Assembly: GCA_018380195.1 (NCBI GenBank)
Contig: JAGZUC010000037.1
Span: 1-16,750, forward strand
DNA length: 16,750 bases
DNA from: Collinsella sp.
GTDB taxonomy: Bacteria; Actinomycetota; Coriobacteriia; Coriobacteriales; Coriobacteriaceae
Direction of reading: 5' to 3'
Shown here: piece after piece, positions 1-7,516 of the stretch
Layout of the letters: every line of letters begins with the position of its first letter
Position numbering within the stretch: the stretch's first letter is position 1
Notes under the pieces: model-generated
Seen by the model: only the letters and a program-made list of their open reading frames with translations
Told to the model about the DNA's origin: nothing
Databases searched by the model: none
Program-made: the position numbers and the translations under genes

Positions 1-124
1 ATGCCGTTCGAGATGAGGGTCAAGACGCCGGCGCCCGATGGGGAGACGGCGAGTTAGCCGGCAGGTCGGCATGTCAATCCTGGTCTAACAGAGCCTTATC
101 TTTTACCTGGGCACGGGCTTTTTC

Positions 125-688
125 GTGGTGTTCTTCACCGCGAAGTTCGCCGCGATTTCGATGTATGCCCGCTGGTCGTATCTGTGGCCGTGCATGGGCC
201 GCGTCATCAACAACATTTGCTCAATGCTTGTGACGGCTCCGGCGGTGGCGATCATCTCGAGCCAAAACGTGCTGATGGCGGTGGGTGTCGTACTCGTGCT
301 GTTTGTCGGCATTGCGATCTCGCTGTTGGGGCAGTTTGGACAAGGCGTTGAGGACGAAGCGGGTCACAGGGGGCTGGCGTTTGCCACCGACGATCTTGGC
401 GTGAGCCGTGCGCCCGATCAGGTCGACACGGTGTCCCTGGAGACACCGGAGCTTTCGTTTGACGATCGACTCGACGGTTTTGTAGCCGCCTTTGGGCTTA
501 CCAAGCGCGAGCGCGATGTGCTGGAGGCGCTGGTCGTATCGGACGACAGCGTGCAGGACGTTGCGGCGGCGCTCTTCCTTTCGCGCTCCACGCTCTACCG
601 CCACATCGCCTCGATTAACAAAAAGACCGGCGCCGCCTCGCGCGTGGCGCTCATCAACTTCTTCTGGTCCTGGACACCCCAAGACTAG
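125..688 (+). CDS. 5'-truncated membrane-anchored LuxR-family regulator (probable pseudogene remnant)
   Basis: The C-terminal part is a LuxR/GerE DNA-binding domain at about residues 123-180, containing GLTKRERDVLEALV and the recognition-helix stretch LSRSTLYRHIASINKKTG. Before it lie two or three hydrophobic segments (about 30-45 and 48-70, with another at the N-terminus). This matches the C-terminal end of the regulators common in Coriobacteriia, in which a multi-pass membrane domain of 10-12 helices precedes the HTH. Those proteins are about 450-500 aa; only 187 aa are left here. The reading frame is open from 89, after an in-frame TAA at 86-88, and codons 89-124 already read like membrane helix (IFYLGTGFF). 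The GTG at 125 has no Shine-Dalgarno. I infer that the 5' two thirds were lost and that this is a remnant, though an HTH-bearing stub could still be made. The domain call is firm; whether it is functional is uncertain. Confidence 0.7.
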   Translation: MVFFTAKFAAISMYARWSYLWPCMGRVINNICSMLVTAPAVAIISSQNVLMAVGVVLVLFVGIAISLLGQFGQGVEDEAGHRGLAFATDDLGVSRAPDQVDTVSLETPELSFDDRLDGFVAAFGLTKRERDVLEALVVSDDSVQDVAAALFLSRSTLYRHIASINKKTGAASRVALINFFWSWTPQD

Positions 689-690
689 CT

Positions 691-727
691 AACCACCACA
701 AAGGGGACAGGCACCTTTGTGGTGGTT
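691..727. repeat. Palindromic repeat, GGGGACAGGCA-loop family, copy 1
   Basis: A perfect 14-bp inverted repeat (AACCACCACAAAGG at 691-704, its complement at 714-727) around the 9-nt loop GGACAGGCA. It starts three bases after the LuxR-remnant stop codon. Near-identical copies lie at 4413-4453 and, degraded, around 7325-7358. As RNA it would form a strong hairpin followed by a short U run, so it may also act as a terminator. Confidence 0.85.
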
Positions 728-831
728 TTACCTGCAAAAATATGAATATGAGACATTTGTCACCTGCCGTTTTGGCGCTCAAAGGCATATGAATGTGATG
801 TTGAGCGGAGCAGAACGGAAGGGGTGGGCCT

Positions 832-1284
832 ATGGCGTCTCGTGGTTGCTCGTCTAATAAAATTGCGGGCGCGCTTATCGCCGTGGTGGTCCTTGCTGCG
901 GCGGTGACGCTTGTGCGGGCATACGGCTTTGGTGCCCGTGCCGACCAGGGAAAGAACGCCGCGCAAGCGTTGCTGAACGATTGTGCTGCCGATCCGGTGG
1001 CAGTCAAGCTTATCGAGGACGGCGAGGCGCGGACGATCTATGAGACCGACGATGCCGAGCTGGTCGCATCGACTTTTGCCGCGCTCGACGATTGCACCGT
1101 GGGAGGTGCGGTGGATGAGCGGATGAGCGATGCCGGTCGCACGCTCGTCTTTGTCTATGAAGACGGCTCGGAGCAATCGGTGGAGTTCGAGGGCGGGAAT
1201 ATCGTGCTCGACAAGACGGCATATCGCCTTGACGGTGCTGATGAACTGTGGCGACAGCTAGCCGCCATCAAGAACAGCCAATGA
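832..1284 (+). CDS. Hypothetical single-pass membrane or secreted protein
   Basis: A 150-aa protein that I do not recognise by name. The N-terminus (residues 1-9) is short and polar, then residues 10-30 form one hydrophobic helix (KIAGALIAVVVLAAAVTLV), so it is an anchored or exported protein with a C-terminal domain outside the membrane. The outer part has a pattern seen in small Gram-positive envelope proteins: a middle stretch about an acidic strand pair, then FVYEDGSEQSVEFEGGN, then IVLDKTAYRLDG, suggesting a small beta-rich fold. The ATG at 832 has GGAAGGGG upstream. The gene ends 17 bases before the start of the zinc-ribbon protein at 1302, so the two are likely cotranscribed. Function unknown. 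Confidence 0.7.
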   Translation: MASRGCSSNKIAGALIAVVVLAAAVTLVRAYGFGARADQGKNAAQALLNDCAADPVAVKLIEDGEARTIYETDDAELVASTFAALDDCTVGGAVDERMSDAGRTLVFVYEDGSEQSVEFEGGNIVLDKTAYRLDGADELWRQLAAIKNSQ

Positions 1285-1301
1285 AATGAGGGGTGTACGG
1301 G

Positions 1302-2864
1302 ATGAGTGATTTGAGATTCTGCCCGGCGTGCGGGATGCAGCTGCCGCGGGTCGCCGGCGTGCCGGTGCGATTTTGCCCGGGCTGCGGCGTCCGGCTTGAG
1401 AGCGTTGAGGACGACCCGGGTGTCGCGGAACCCGCGAAAGGGACGGCTGCCGATGATGGCGCGGGCGAAGGTTATGAGCCGAGCGCGAACGCGCCGGTCG
1501 ATGTGCCGATGCAGAGTGCCGACACCGCGTCGCCGGTCCGCGGCGTGGCCGCAGCGGATGCTCCCCGCGTCGGCGACCTTGAGCTCCACACCGCATGCGA
1601 TGCCTCTGGCGGCCAAGCGCTCGCGCAAGTGGCGCTGCCACGGGGTTGGCGTATCGAAGAGGCACATCTTGAGCGCAGCAGTAGCTTCGACTGCCCGATT
1701 TCAGTTGGCGTGACGGCGGCGGGCCCGGCGGGCGAACGCATTATGTATCGCTCCGAGCTCTGCTACGTGGACGCGGGCACCGTTGCCAAGCGTATCCCCA
1801 CGCAAACCGAGCGCAAGGCGTTTCTGCACGTGGAGGCGGCGTGTGACGAGCTGGCTCAAGCCTGCGCGACGCAATTGGGCGCACGGGCGGAGGTTACGGC
1901 TGAGCAGCCCTATCCATCGAGCGCGGCAGGCGATATCGAACATGAGCGTGCTCGCGTAAAGCGCGAGGCGGCAAACGACTTTGCGATTCAGGGCTTTTCG
2001 ATGGAACCGAGTGATGTGATCTATGAGTGCCGCATGCGTCGATATCGGCTCGCGGGCGCCCCGGTGCCTACCGAGCTTGCGGTGGCGGCCAAAGTCGAGG
2101 GCTATGTGGCCTCGATTGGCGGAGTCGCGGGCTCTGTGGGTAAAGGCGTTGCCGCCGGGGCCGAGGCGCTGCTGGGCGCGGGCCTTTCGAGTGGGCTGAT
2201 CGGCGGCGTTCTGGGCAAACGCCTGCGCGAGCGCCAGGCGGCTGCGGCGGCGGGTCAGCGCGCCGTGAAAGATCAGGCTCCGGATCAGGGCGATTACCCA
2301 GACGGGGCGCCGTTCAAGCTGGGCGCGGCCGACCTGTTGCAGTGGCGTATCAGGGACAGCTTCTGCCTGGTTGCGCCGGAAGGCCGTCTGGACGAGGCGG
2401 CCTCCACGGCGCTTGCCTCAATGGCGTCGACTCTGCGGCTCAACCCGTCGATTGCGCGCGAAGCGTGCGCTCAAAAGCAGCAGATGGTGCTCGAGCAGCG
2501 TCAGCGCACGCAGATGAACATCGCCCAGCAGCAACAGCAGTTCGCGGCCTGGCAGCAGATGCATGCCTCGCAGCAGGCGGCGTTCGACAGCTACCAGCAG
2601 GCTTGGTTTGAGCGCAGCGATCGTCAACACGCCGCGAATATGGCCGCCAGCGCGGCCAATTTCTCCAGCGCAGGTGTGGGAACGGGCGCGGCGTCGTATT
2701 CCGATGCCATCCGCGGGGTCAACCATTACACCAGGCCCGACGGTACCGATGTCGAGGTTTCGGTGATGGCGGATCAAGCTTGGGTGAACGGCTCGGGCGA
2801 CGTGATCGGCACGCGCGATGGCTTTGAGCCCGGTTTTGGCTGGACGGAGCTGCCCCGTCAATAG
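1302..2864 (+). CDS. Zinc-ribbon protein with Gln-rich coiled coil, function unknown
   Basis: A 520-aa protein. It opens with a double-knuckle zinc ribbon, CPAC (Cys7, Cys10) and CPGC (Cys25, Cys28). An acidic, low-complexity linker (about 35-90) follows, then a globular region (95-260), a Gly/Ala-rich hydrophobic stretch at about 268-305 that might contact or cross a membrane, and a basic patch (KRLRERQ). A Gln-rich probable coiled coil spans about 391-435, and a small C-terminal module contains YTRPDGTDVEVSV and ends in GWTELP. I chose the ATG at 1302 because GAGGGG lies 8 nt upstream; a GTG at 1293 would overlap that site. No signal peptide. Proteins with an N-terminal ribbon and a similar C-terminal module occur in gut bacteria, but I cannot assign a function. 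It lies in a run of envelope-type genes, which hints at a membrane-linked role. Confidence 0.75.
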   Translation: MSDLRFCPACGMQLPRVAGVPVRFCPGCGVRLESVEDDPGVAEPAKGTAADDGAGEGYEPSANAPVDVPMQSADTASPVRGVAAADAPRVGDLELHTACDASGGQALAQVALPRGWRIEEAHLERSSSFDCPISVGVTAAGPAGERIMYRSELCYVDAGTVAKRIPTQTERKAFLHVEAACDELAQACATQLGARAEVTAEQPYPSSAAGDIEHERARVKREAANDFAIQGFSMEPSDVIYECRMRRYRLAGAPVPTELAVAAKVEGYVASIGGVAGSVGKGVAAGAEALLGAGLSSGLIGGVLGKRLRERQAAAAAGQRAVKDQAPDQGDYPDGAPFKLGAADLLQWRIRDSFCLVAPEGRLDEAASTALASMASTLRLNPSIAREACAQKQQMVLEQRQRTQMNIAQQQQQFAAWQQMHASQQAAFDSYQQAWFERSDRQHAANMAASAANFSSAGVGTGAASYSDAIRGVNHYTRPDGTDVEVSVMADQAWVNGSGDVIGTRDGFEPGFGWTELPRQ

Positions 2865-2938
2865 CGTGAGTGGGCTACGGGAGGATCGGTGTCGAGGCGT
2901 TGCTCGGCGCTGTGATAAGAAACGGGAAAGGAACAACG

Positions 2939-3694
2939 ATGAGGGAGACGGTTATTTCGCGCACGGCGTTTGTCGCGGCGGCGGGAACGGCGTTGCTGAC
3001 GCTTGCGGGATACGGCGGACAGCAGGCGCAGGACACGACGGGTTTTAACGACGATCGCCCGGTAAAGGACAAGATGGATGCGGGCTCGCCATCGGGTGAT
3101 TCCGGTGATGCGGGCGGCGGTGCGGACACAGACAGCGGCTCGGCGGACGCGTTCGATACGTGGTCGGATGACTGCTGGGATGCGCACCGCAACATCAGCA
3201 TCGCAGCGTTGCTCGAGCTTAAGGGCTGGCAGTTGCAGGAGTTTGCGTCGCAACAGGGTTATACCTGGCAAGATGCGCTCGAGATGTACGAGAACGAGGC
3301 AGGTCGCGTGCTCAGCGTCTGCAATATCAGCAAGGATGGCGCAACCGAATGGCTCGGCGAGGATGAAATCGGAAAGCTCGACAAGGGCGGCACCGGGGGT
3401 ACCGTGATGTTTACGCTGCAGCTTGCGGGCTATTCGAGCTGCGAGGATGTTATCGCGGGCTTTTCCGTTCCGGTTGAGGACCGCGCGCAGATTACCTCGG
3501 GCTCGTGGATTGCGTGCGTCTACGGTTCCAACATGGCGCGTCACGTTGCCATGGTGAGCCAAATGGAAAACGGCGACTACCGCCTGGACCTCATTACCGA
3601 GGAGGCCATCAAAACCGGTACGTTTACCCAAGGCGGCGGTGCCCCCACGATTAACGAATTTTGGCAGGAGAAGACCGGGCGCGCGCTCGGCTAA
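2939..3694 (+). CDS. Putative exported protein, lipoprotein paralog with lipobox Cys replaced by Tyr
   Basis: A 251-aa protein with an export signal: basic start (MRETVISR), hydrophobic core, then LTLAGYGG where a lipobox L-A-G-C would be expected. Codon 25 (3011-3013) is TAC; TGC would give the normal cysteine. After a low-complexity Asp/Gly/Ser linker (about 35-70) comes a domain of about 180 aa. Its blocks include LLELKGWQLQEFASQQGYTW, VMFTLQLAGYSSCEDVIAG and EEAIKTGTFTQGG, and each has a counterpart in the next gene, so the two are tandem paralogs. The ATG at 2939 has AAAGGA about 6 nt upstream; a longer frame beginning at 2870 has no ribosome site. Function unknown; probably a surface or secreted protein. 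Without the cysteine it could be released by signal peptidase I or remain tethered by the uncleaved signal. Confidence 0.75.
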   Translation: MRETVISRTAFVAAAGTALLTLAGYGGQQAQDTTGFNDDRPVKDKMDAGSPSGDSGDAGGGADTDSGSADAFDTWSDDCWDAHRNISIAALLELKGWQLQEFASQQGYTWQDALEMYENEAGRVLSVCNISKDGATEWLGEDEIGKLDKGGTGGTVMFTLQLAGYSSCEDVIAGFSVPVEDRAQITSGSWIACVYGSNMARHVAMVSQMENGDYRLDLITEEAIKTGTFTQGGGAPTINEFWQEKTGRALG

Positions 3695-3729
3695 GTGCGA
3701 TGCGGCCAATAGCATAGCGAGGGACGAAC

Positions 3730-4406
3730 ATGATGAACGAGATGACGATGAGCCGTGCGGTCTTTGTGGCGGGCGCGGGCGCGGCGGCTTGCGCGCTGGC
3801 TGGCTGCTCGGGCACAACGGGCGGCGCCAAGCAGCGAGCACGGCGGACGCCGCCTGCGTGGACGACAATGCTAACGTGACGGTCTATGCCGCGATCAACT
3901 TGGCTGGTGCCGATATGGTGCGCCTGCTCAAACATCAAAATTATGAGTGGCAAGGCGAGAACGTGGGCTACGGCGCCGTCGATGACGCGGGATTTTTCGC
4001 TTTTACCTTTTCCAAGGTTTCGGACGATGTGGACGAACTTGCGAACAGCGCGATACCGCTTTCGGAGTCCGAGTACGAGGAGCTTGAACCGGGCGGCGGA
4101 GACGAAAACGTCGCGATTCTACTCTCGGTGGGCGGCTATACGAAGGGCGAGCGGGCGCTCATCGGCGCGATTGGCGATGCGGCGATGGTGCAGGAGAAAT
4201 GCACGATCGATGATACCCAGTATTGGCTGGTCAAGGCGCTTGACGGCCACCGCTACGTGATTATGGCCAACGACACCGAAGACGATGGCGATAGCGCTCA
4301 TGACATCTATATCTACAATGAGGCTTTTATTCGAACCGGCTACTTGAGCGGCGGCGACCAGATCGATATCGATGAGCTCTGGAGCCGCCTGACCAACGCC
4401 TCGTAA
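3730..4406 (+). pseudogene. Frameshifted putative lipoprotein, tandem paralog of the gene at 2939
   Basis: The ATG at 3730 (or 3733), after GAGGGA at 3719-3724, opens a typical lipoprotein signal: MSRAVFVAGAGAAACALAGC with the lipobox cysteine at 3805-3807. That frame stops at TGA 3877-3879 after 49 codons. The mature domain continues one frame back, from about 3834 (STADAACVDDNANVTVYAA) to the TAA ending at 4406. Its blocks match the preceding gene (LLKHQNYEWQGENVGYG, VAILLSVGGYTKGERALIG, EAFIRTGYLSGGDQIDIDEL). Joining the two frames needs one extra base between about 3808 and 3857, so a single-base deletion (or sequencing error) explains it. The reconstructed protein would be about 224 aa. 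I see no slippery heptamer for programmed -1 slippage. The downstream frame is intact, so the damage looks recent. Confidence 0.7.
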
Positions 4407-4412
4407 CGCTCC

Positions 4413-4453
4413 AAAACCACCACAAAGGGGACAGGCACCTTTGTGGTGGTTTT
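4413..4453. repeat. Palindromic repeat, GGGGACAGGCA-loop family, copy 2 (likely bidirectional terminator)
   Basis: A perfect 16-bp inverted repeat: AAAACCACCACAAAGG at 4413-4428 and its complement at 4438-4453, same loop as copy 1. It occupies almost the whole gap between the convergent lipoprotein gene and Mg2+ ATPase gene. Read in either direction the hairpin ends in four U, which suits a terminator for both. Confidence 0.85.
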
Positions 4454-4469
4454 GCCTTAGGGCTGTCTG

Positions 4470-7238
4470 TTACAGCAGCTCACCGTGACGGGCGATGTAG
4501 TGGCGCTTGGCCAGCTGGGTCAGCGCAATGTAGGCGGCGACGATGCCGATGAGCAGCGTAAAGAAGCTCGCCGGCAGCGGCATGAGGCCCAGAGCCTCGG
4601 CGATGGGGCTTGCCGGCAGCCAGGTGACAAGTGCCAGGCCCAGCACGGTGAGCGCGCACAGCGCAGGTGCGGCGTGGTCGCGCGGGCTTGGCAGGCGCGG
4701 GGAGCGCAGCATGTGGATCACGAGCGTCTGCGACCACATGGACTCGACGAACCAGCCACTCTGGAAAATCGCCGCAAAGGTCGCCATGCCGGCAACATTG
4801 CCCGCGGCGGCAAGCTCGGACCAGCTCGCGCCCACGGCGGCGGGGCACACCGCAAAGAAGAGCGCGGCGAAGGTCACGATGTCAAACAGCGAGCTCACAG
4901 GGCCCAGTTCGAGCATAAAACCCTTGATGGACGCGGCGTCCCAGGCGCGCGGGCGGGCAGTCCAGGCGTCGTCGACGGTGTCCCACGGCAGCGCGATGCA
5001 CACGATCTCGTAGACCAGCGACAGCAGCACCAGCTGCAGGGCGCTCATGGGCAAAAACGGCAGGAACAGGCTCGCGACGGTCACGGACAGCACGTTGCCA
5101 AAGTTGGAGCTCACCGTGGTCTTGAGGTACTTGAGTAGGTTGCCGTAGGTGCGACGGCCTTCGATGATGCCGCGCTCGATCACGCCCAGGTCCTTCTGGA
5201 GCAAGATGATGTCGGCGGATTCTTTGGCGATGTCAACGGCCGAATCGACCGAGATGCCGCAGTCGCTCGCACGCATGGCGGCGGCGTCGTTGATGCCATC
5301 ACCCATAAAGCCCACGGTATGGCCGAGCAGTTCACGCATGACGCGCACCAAGCGCGCCTTCTGCAGCGGCGAGAGCTTGGCAAAGAGATGGGTCTGCTCG
5401 GCGCGCTCCGCCAGCTCGGCGTCGTCGAGCGCATCGATCTCGGAGCCCAGCAAAACGTTGCTTGCGTCGATGCCAATCTGCTCGCAGACGGTGGCGGCGA
5501 CGCGGTCGTTGTCGCCGGTTAGGACCTTGACCGCCACGCCCTTGGCCTCGAGGGTGGCGACGGCGCCCGCGGCGCTCGCTTTGGGCGGATCGAGGAAGGC
5601 CAAAAAGCCCATCAGCACCATGTCGCACTCGTCGGCGATGCCAAACTCGCCCACGGTGCGCGGGTTGGTCTTCTGCGCCACGGCGATCACGCGCAGGCCC
5701 TCGGCATTGAGTCCTGCCACCTGCTTGCGAATCTGGGCAAGCTTCTCGTCGGTAAGCGGCTGAGCGGTGCCGTCCACCTCGACGTAGGAGCAAATCTCGA
5801 GCATTTCCTCGGCAGCTCCCTTGGTAACCATCTGGGTTTTGCCTTGGGCATCGGAGACAACTACGCTCAGGCGACGGCGCGAGAAATCGAAGGGAACCTC
5901 GTCGACCTTGGTGTAGCGGTCGCGCAGGCTCTGGCCCAGCATGGAATCGGGTGCGACGGTCGAGGGTGTCACATCGGCACGGTCGATTACGGCCAGGTCG
6001 ATAAGATTTTTGAGGCCGGTCTGGAAGAAGCTGTTCAAAAAAGCATGGCGCAGCACGCGCGCGTCCTCGTTGCCATCGGTGTTGAGGTAGCGCTCGAGCA
6101 CGATGCGGTCTTCTGTGAGGGTGCCGGTCTTGTCGCAGCACAGGACGTCCATCGCTCCGAGGTTTTGAATCGCCGGCAGCTCCTTGACGATAACCTGGCG
6201 ACGGGCGAGGTCCTTGGCGCCCTGCGACAGGCTCGTGGTCACGATGACGGGAAGCATCTGCGGCGTGATGCCCACGGCCACGCTCGTGGCGAACAGCAGC
6301 GCGTCGATGACGTTGCCCTTGGTGGCGGCGTTGATGGCAAAGACGGCCGGCGCCATAACGAGCATGAGGCGTACGAGCAACATGGAGACGTTCGAGACGC
6401 CGCGGTCAAACGCGCTCTTCTCGTTGCGCCCGTTGAGCATCTTGGCGATACCGCCCAGGTAGGTGTCCGAGCCGGTGGCAACGACAAGTGCCATGGCGGT
6501 GCCATTTTGCACGGAGGTGCCGGTAAAGACGATGTTCTTGCAGGCGGAGAGTGGCAGCGCGGAGCCGTCGGCGCCCTCGACGACGGTGGCGGCAGCGGTC
6601 TTCTCGACGGCCTCGCTCTCGCCGGTGAGTGCGGACTCGATCACAAACAGGTCGCGCGCGGTGATGATGCGGGCATCTGCCGGCATCATATCGCCGGCAG
6701 AGAGACGGATCACATCGCCGGGGACGAGCTCGTCGAAGGGGATCTCGATGTGCTCGCCGTCGCGCAGGGCACAGCAGGTGTTGGAGACCAGGTCCTTAAG
6801 GGCCTCGGCCGCATTGCCGCTGCGGGCTTCCTGGATAAACTTCATGCCGCCCGATACCAGCAGCATGATGCCGATGACGATGACCGTGGAGGGGTCGCGC
6901 TGCGGCTCGGGCACGGCGAGCACGTCGATGTAGAGCGAGACCAGCGCGAGCGCGGCGAGGATGCCGGCGAAGGGATCGATGAAGGCGTCGGCGATGCGGC
7001 GGGCGAGCGTCTTGGTCGGTGCTTCGATGGTGTTGGGGCCGGAGGCGTCCAGGCGCTCGGTTGCCTGCTCGGCGGTGAGGCCGTTTGTCGTGGCGTCGAG
7101 CAGTACGAGGGCGTCCTCGGCGCTATGGGTGGCGGCGAATATGGTGTTCTTGGACAGGCCGGTGTGAGCGGCAGGGCGCGCCGTGCGGCGGCGCTTGGAG
7201 ATAGCTTCGAGTACCGTGGCGGTTTTGAGCATCAGCAT
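4470..7238 (-). CDS. mgtA: P-type Mg2+-importing ATPase (P3B, MgtA/MgtB type)
   Basis: A 922-aa integral membrane pump, close to the 890-910 aa usual for MgtA/MgtB, which import Mg2+ at the cost of ATP. Visible motifs are the actuator TGES (205-208), the M4 stretch ITPQMLPVIV, the phosphorylation site DKTGTLT (Asp369), the nucleotide-binding KGA (about 473), TGDNDR (about 574) and the hinge GDGINDAAAMRASDCGIS (646 on). Several hydrophobic helices follow to the C-terminus. TPQMLP in M4, rather than the PEGLP of Ca2+ or Na+/K+ pumps, points to the Mg2+ branch. I chose the ATG at 7238 because AAGGAGG lies 5 nt upstream; an upstream ATG at 7289 has no such site. About 270 bases of leader with a short ORF and a hairpin precede it. 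It converges on the lipoprotein gene. Which ion is moved is inferred from family. Confidence 0.93.
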   Translation of the reverse strand: MLMLKTATVLEAISKRRRTARPAAHTGLSKNTIFAATHSAEDALVLLDATTNGLTAEQATERLDASGPNTIEAPTKTLARRIADAFIDPFAGILAALALVSLYIDVLAVPEPQRDPSTVIVIGIMLLVSGGMKFIQEARSGNAAEALKDLVSNTCCALRDGEHIEIPFDELVPGDVIRLSAGDMMPADARIITARDLFVIESALTGESEAVEKTAAATVVEGADGSALPLSACKNIVFTGTSVQNGTAMALVVATGSDTYLGGIAKMLNGRNEKSAFDRGVSNVSMLLVRLMLVMAPAVFAINAATKGNVIDALLFATSVAVGITPQMLPVIVTTSLSQGAKDLARRQVIVKELPAIQNLGAMDVLCCDKTGTLTEDRIVLERYLNTDGNEDARVLRHAFLNSFFQTGLKNLIDLAVIDRADVTPSTVAPDSMLGQSLRDRYTKVDEVPFDFSRRRLSVVVSDAQGKTQMVTKGAAEEMLEICSYVEVDGTAQPLTDEKLAQIRKQVAGLNAEGLRVIAVAQKTNPRTVGEFGIADECDMVLMGFLAFLDPPKASAAGAVATLEAKGVAVKVLTGDNDRVAATVCEQIGIDASNVLLGSEIDALDDAELAERAEQTHLFAKLSPLQKARLVRVMRELLGHTVGFMGDGINDAAAMRASDCGISVDSAVDIAKESADIILLQKDLGVIERGIIEGRRTYGNLLKYLKTTVSSNFGNVLSVTVASLFLPFLPMSALQLVLLSLVYEIVCIALPWDTVDDAWTARPRAWDAASIKGFMLELGPVSSLFDIVTFAALFFAVCPAAVGASWSELAAAGNVAGMATFAAIFQSGWFVESMWSQTLVIHMLRSPRLPSPRDHAAPALCALTVLGLALVTWLPASPIAEALGLMPLPASFFTLLIGIVAAYIALTQLAKRHYIARHGELL

Positions 7239-7324
7239 AGGGTCCTCCTTGTTAAAGGGAGTTAGCGTACGTGTCGTATTGAATTGCAAAAAACCTAGAT
7301 GTCGCTCACGTCATGCTCGCGAAT

Positions 7325-7358
7325 CACCACAAGGGGGGCAGGCACCTTTGTGGTGGTT
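7325..7358. repeat. Degraded copy 3 of the GGGGACAGGCA-loop palindrome
   Basis: CACCACAAGGGGGGCAGGCA followed by CCTTTGTGGTGGTT: the arms pair over about 11 bp with one G-U wobble, and the left arm and loop differ from copies 1 and 2. It lies in the 5' leader of the Mg2+ ATPase. On the transcribed (minus) strand the segment ATCACC just before it can pair with GGTGAT at its far end, so two mutually exclusive folds are possible. Confidence 0.75.
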
Positions 7359-7379
7359 TTGGTGATCGACTGTTGGCGC

Positions 7380-7451
7380 TTATGCGTGTGCGGAATCCTC
7401 GCGGCGTGCCGAGGGCGACATGCAGGTTTTTCGACTATGGCTGCCTTCCAT
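7380..7451 (-). CDS. Small 23-codon ORF, candidate leader peptide of the Mg2+ ATPase
   Basis: ATG at 7451, TAA at 7380-7382, 23 residues beginning MEGSHSRKTC and rich in Ser, Arg, Ala and His. The strong point is the ribosome site: TAAGGAGGTG (7456-7465 on the minus strand) matches the 16S anti-Shine-Dalgarno over about ten bases and stands 6 nt from the ATG, better than any other site in the window. A promoter-like TTGACA lies upstream at 7541-7546. Downstream on the same strand come hairpin copy 3 and then the ATPase start at 7238. Salmonella mgtA is regulated through a short translated leader peptide, which makes a leader role attractive here, but this peptide lacks that one's proline run. 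It could also be an independent small protein. Inference throughout. Confidence 0.5.
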   Translation of the reverse strand: MEGSHSRKTCMSPSARREDSAHA

Positions 7452-7516
7452 GGCACACCTCCTTAAGGCCGGGCGCGGCGCGCTTTGGGTATCTCGTACC
7501 CGTTTCAATCCGCCGG

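Noticed and set aside
1..57. 18-codon frame from the first base of the window
   Set aside because: It could be the end of a gene cut by the window, but no ribosome site, domain or neighbour supports it.
3808..3860. Programmed -1 frameshifting in the second lipoprotein gene
   Set aside because: No X-XXY-YYZ heptamer or following stable hairpin was seen in the switch interval; a base deletion is simpler.
5844..7265. 473-codon open frame on the plus strand opposite the Mg2+ ATPase
   Set aside because: Its translation is low-complexity Gly/Asp/His/Arg, with no ribosome site; it mirrors the codon bias of the GC-rich ATPase on the other strand.
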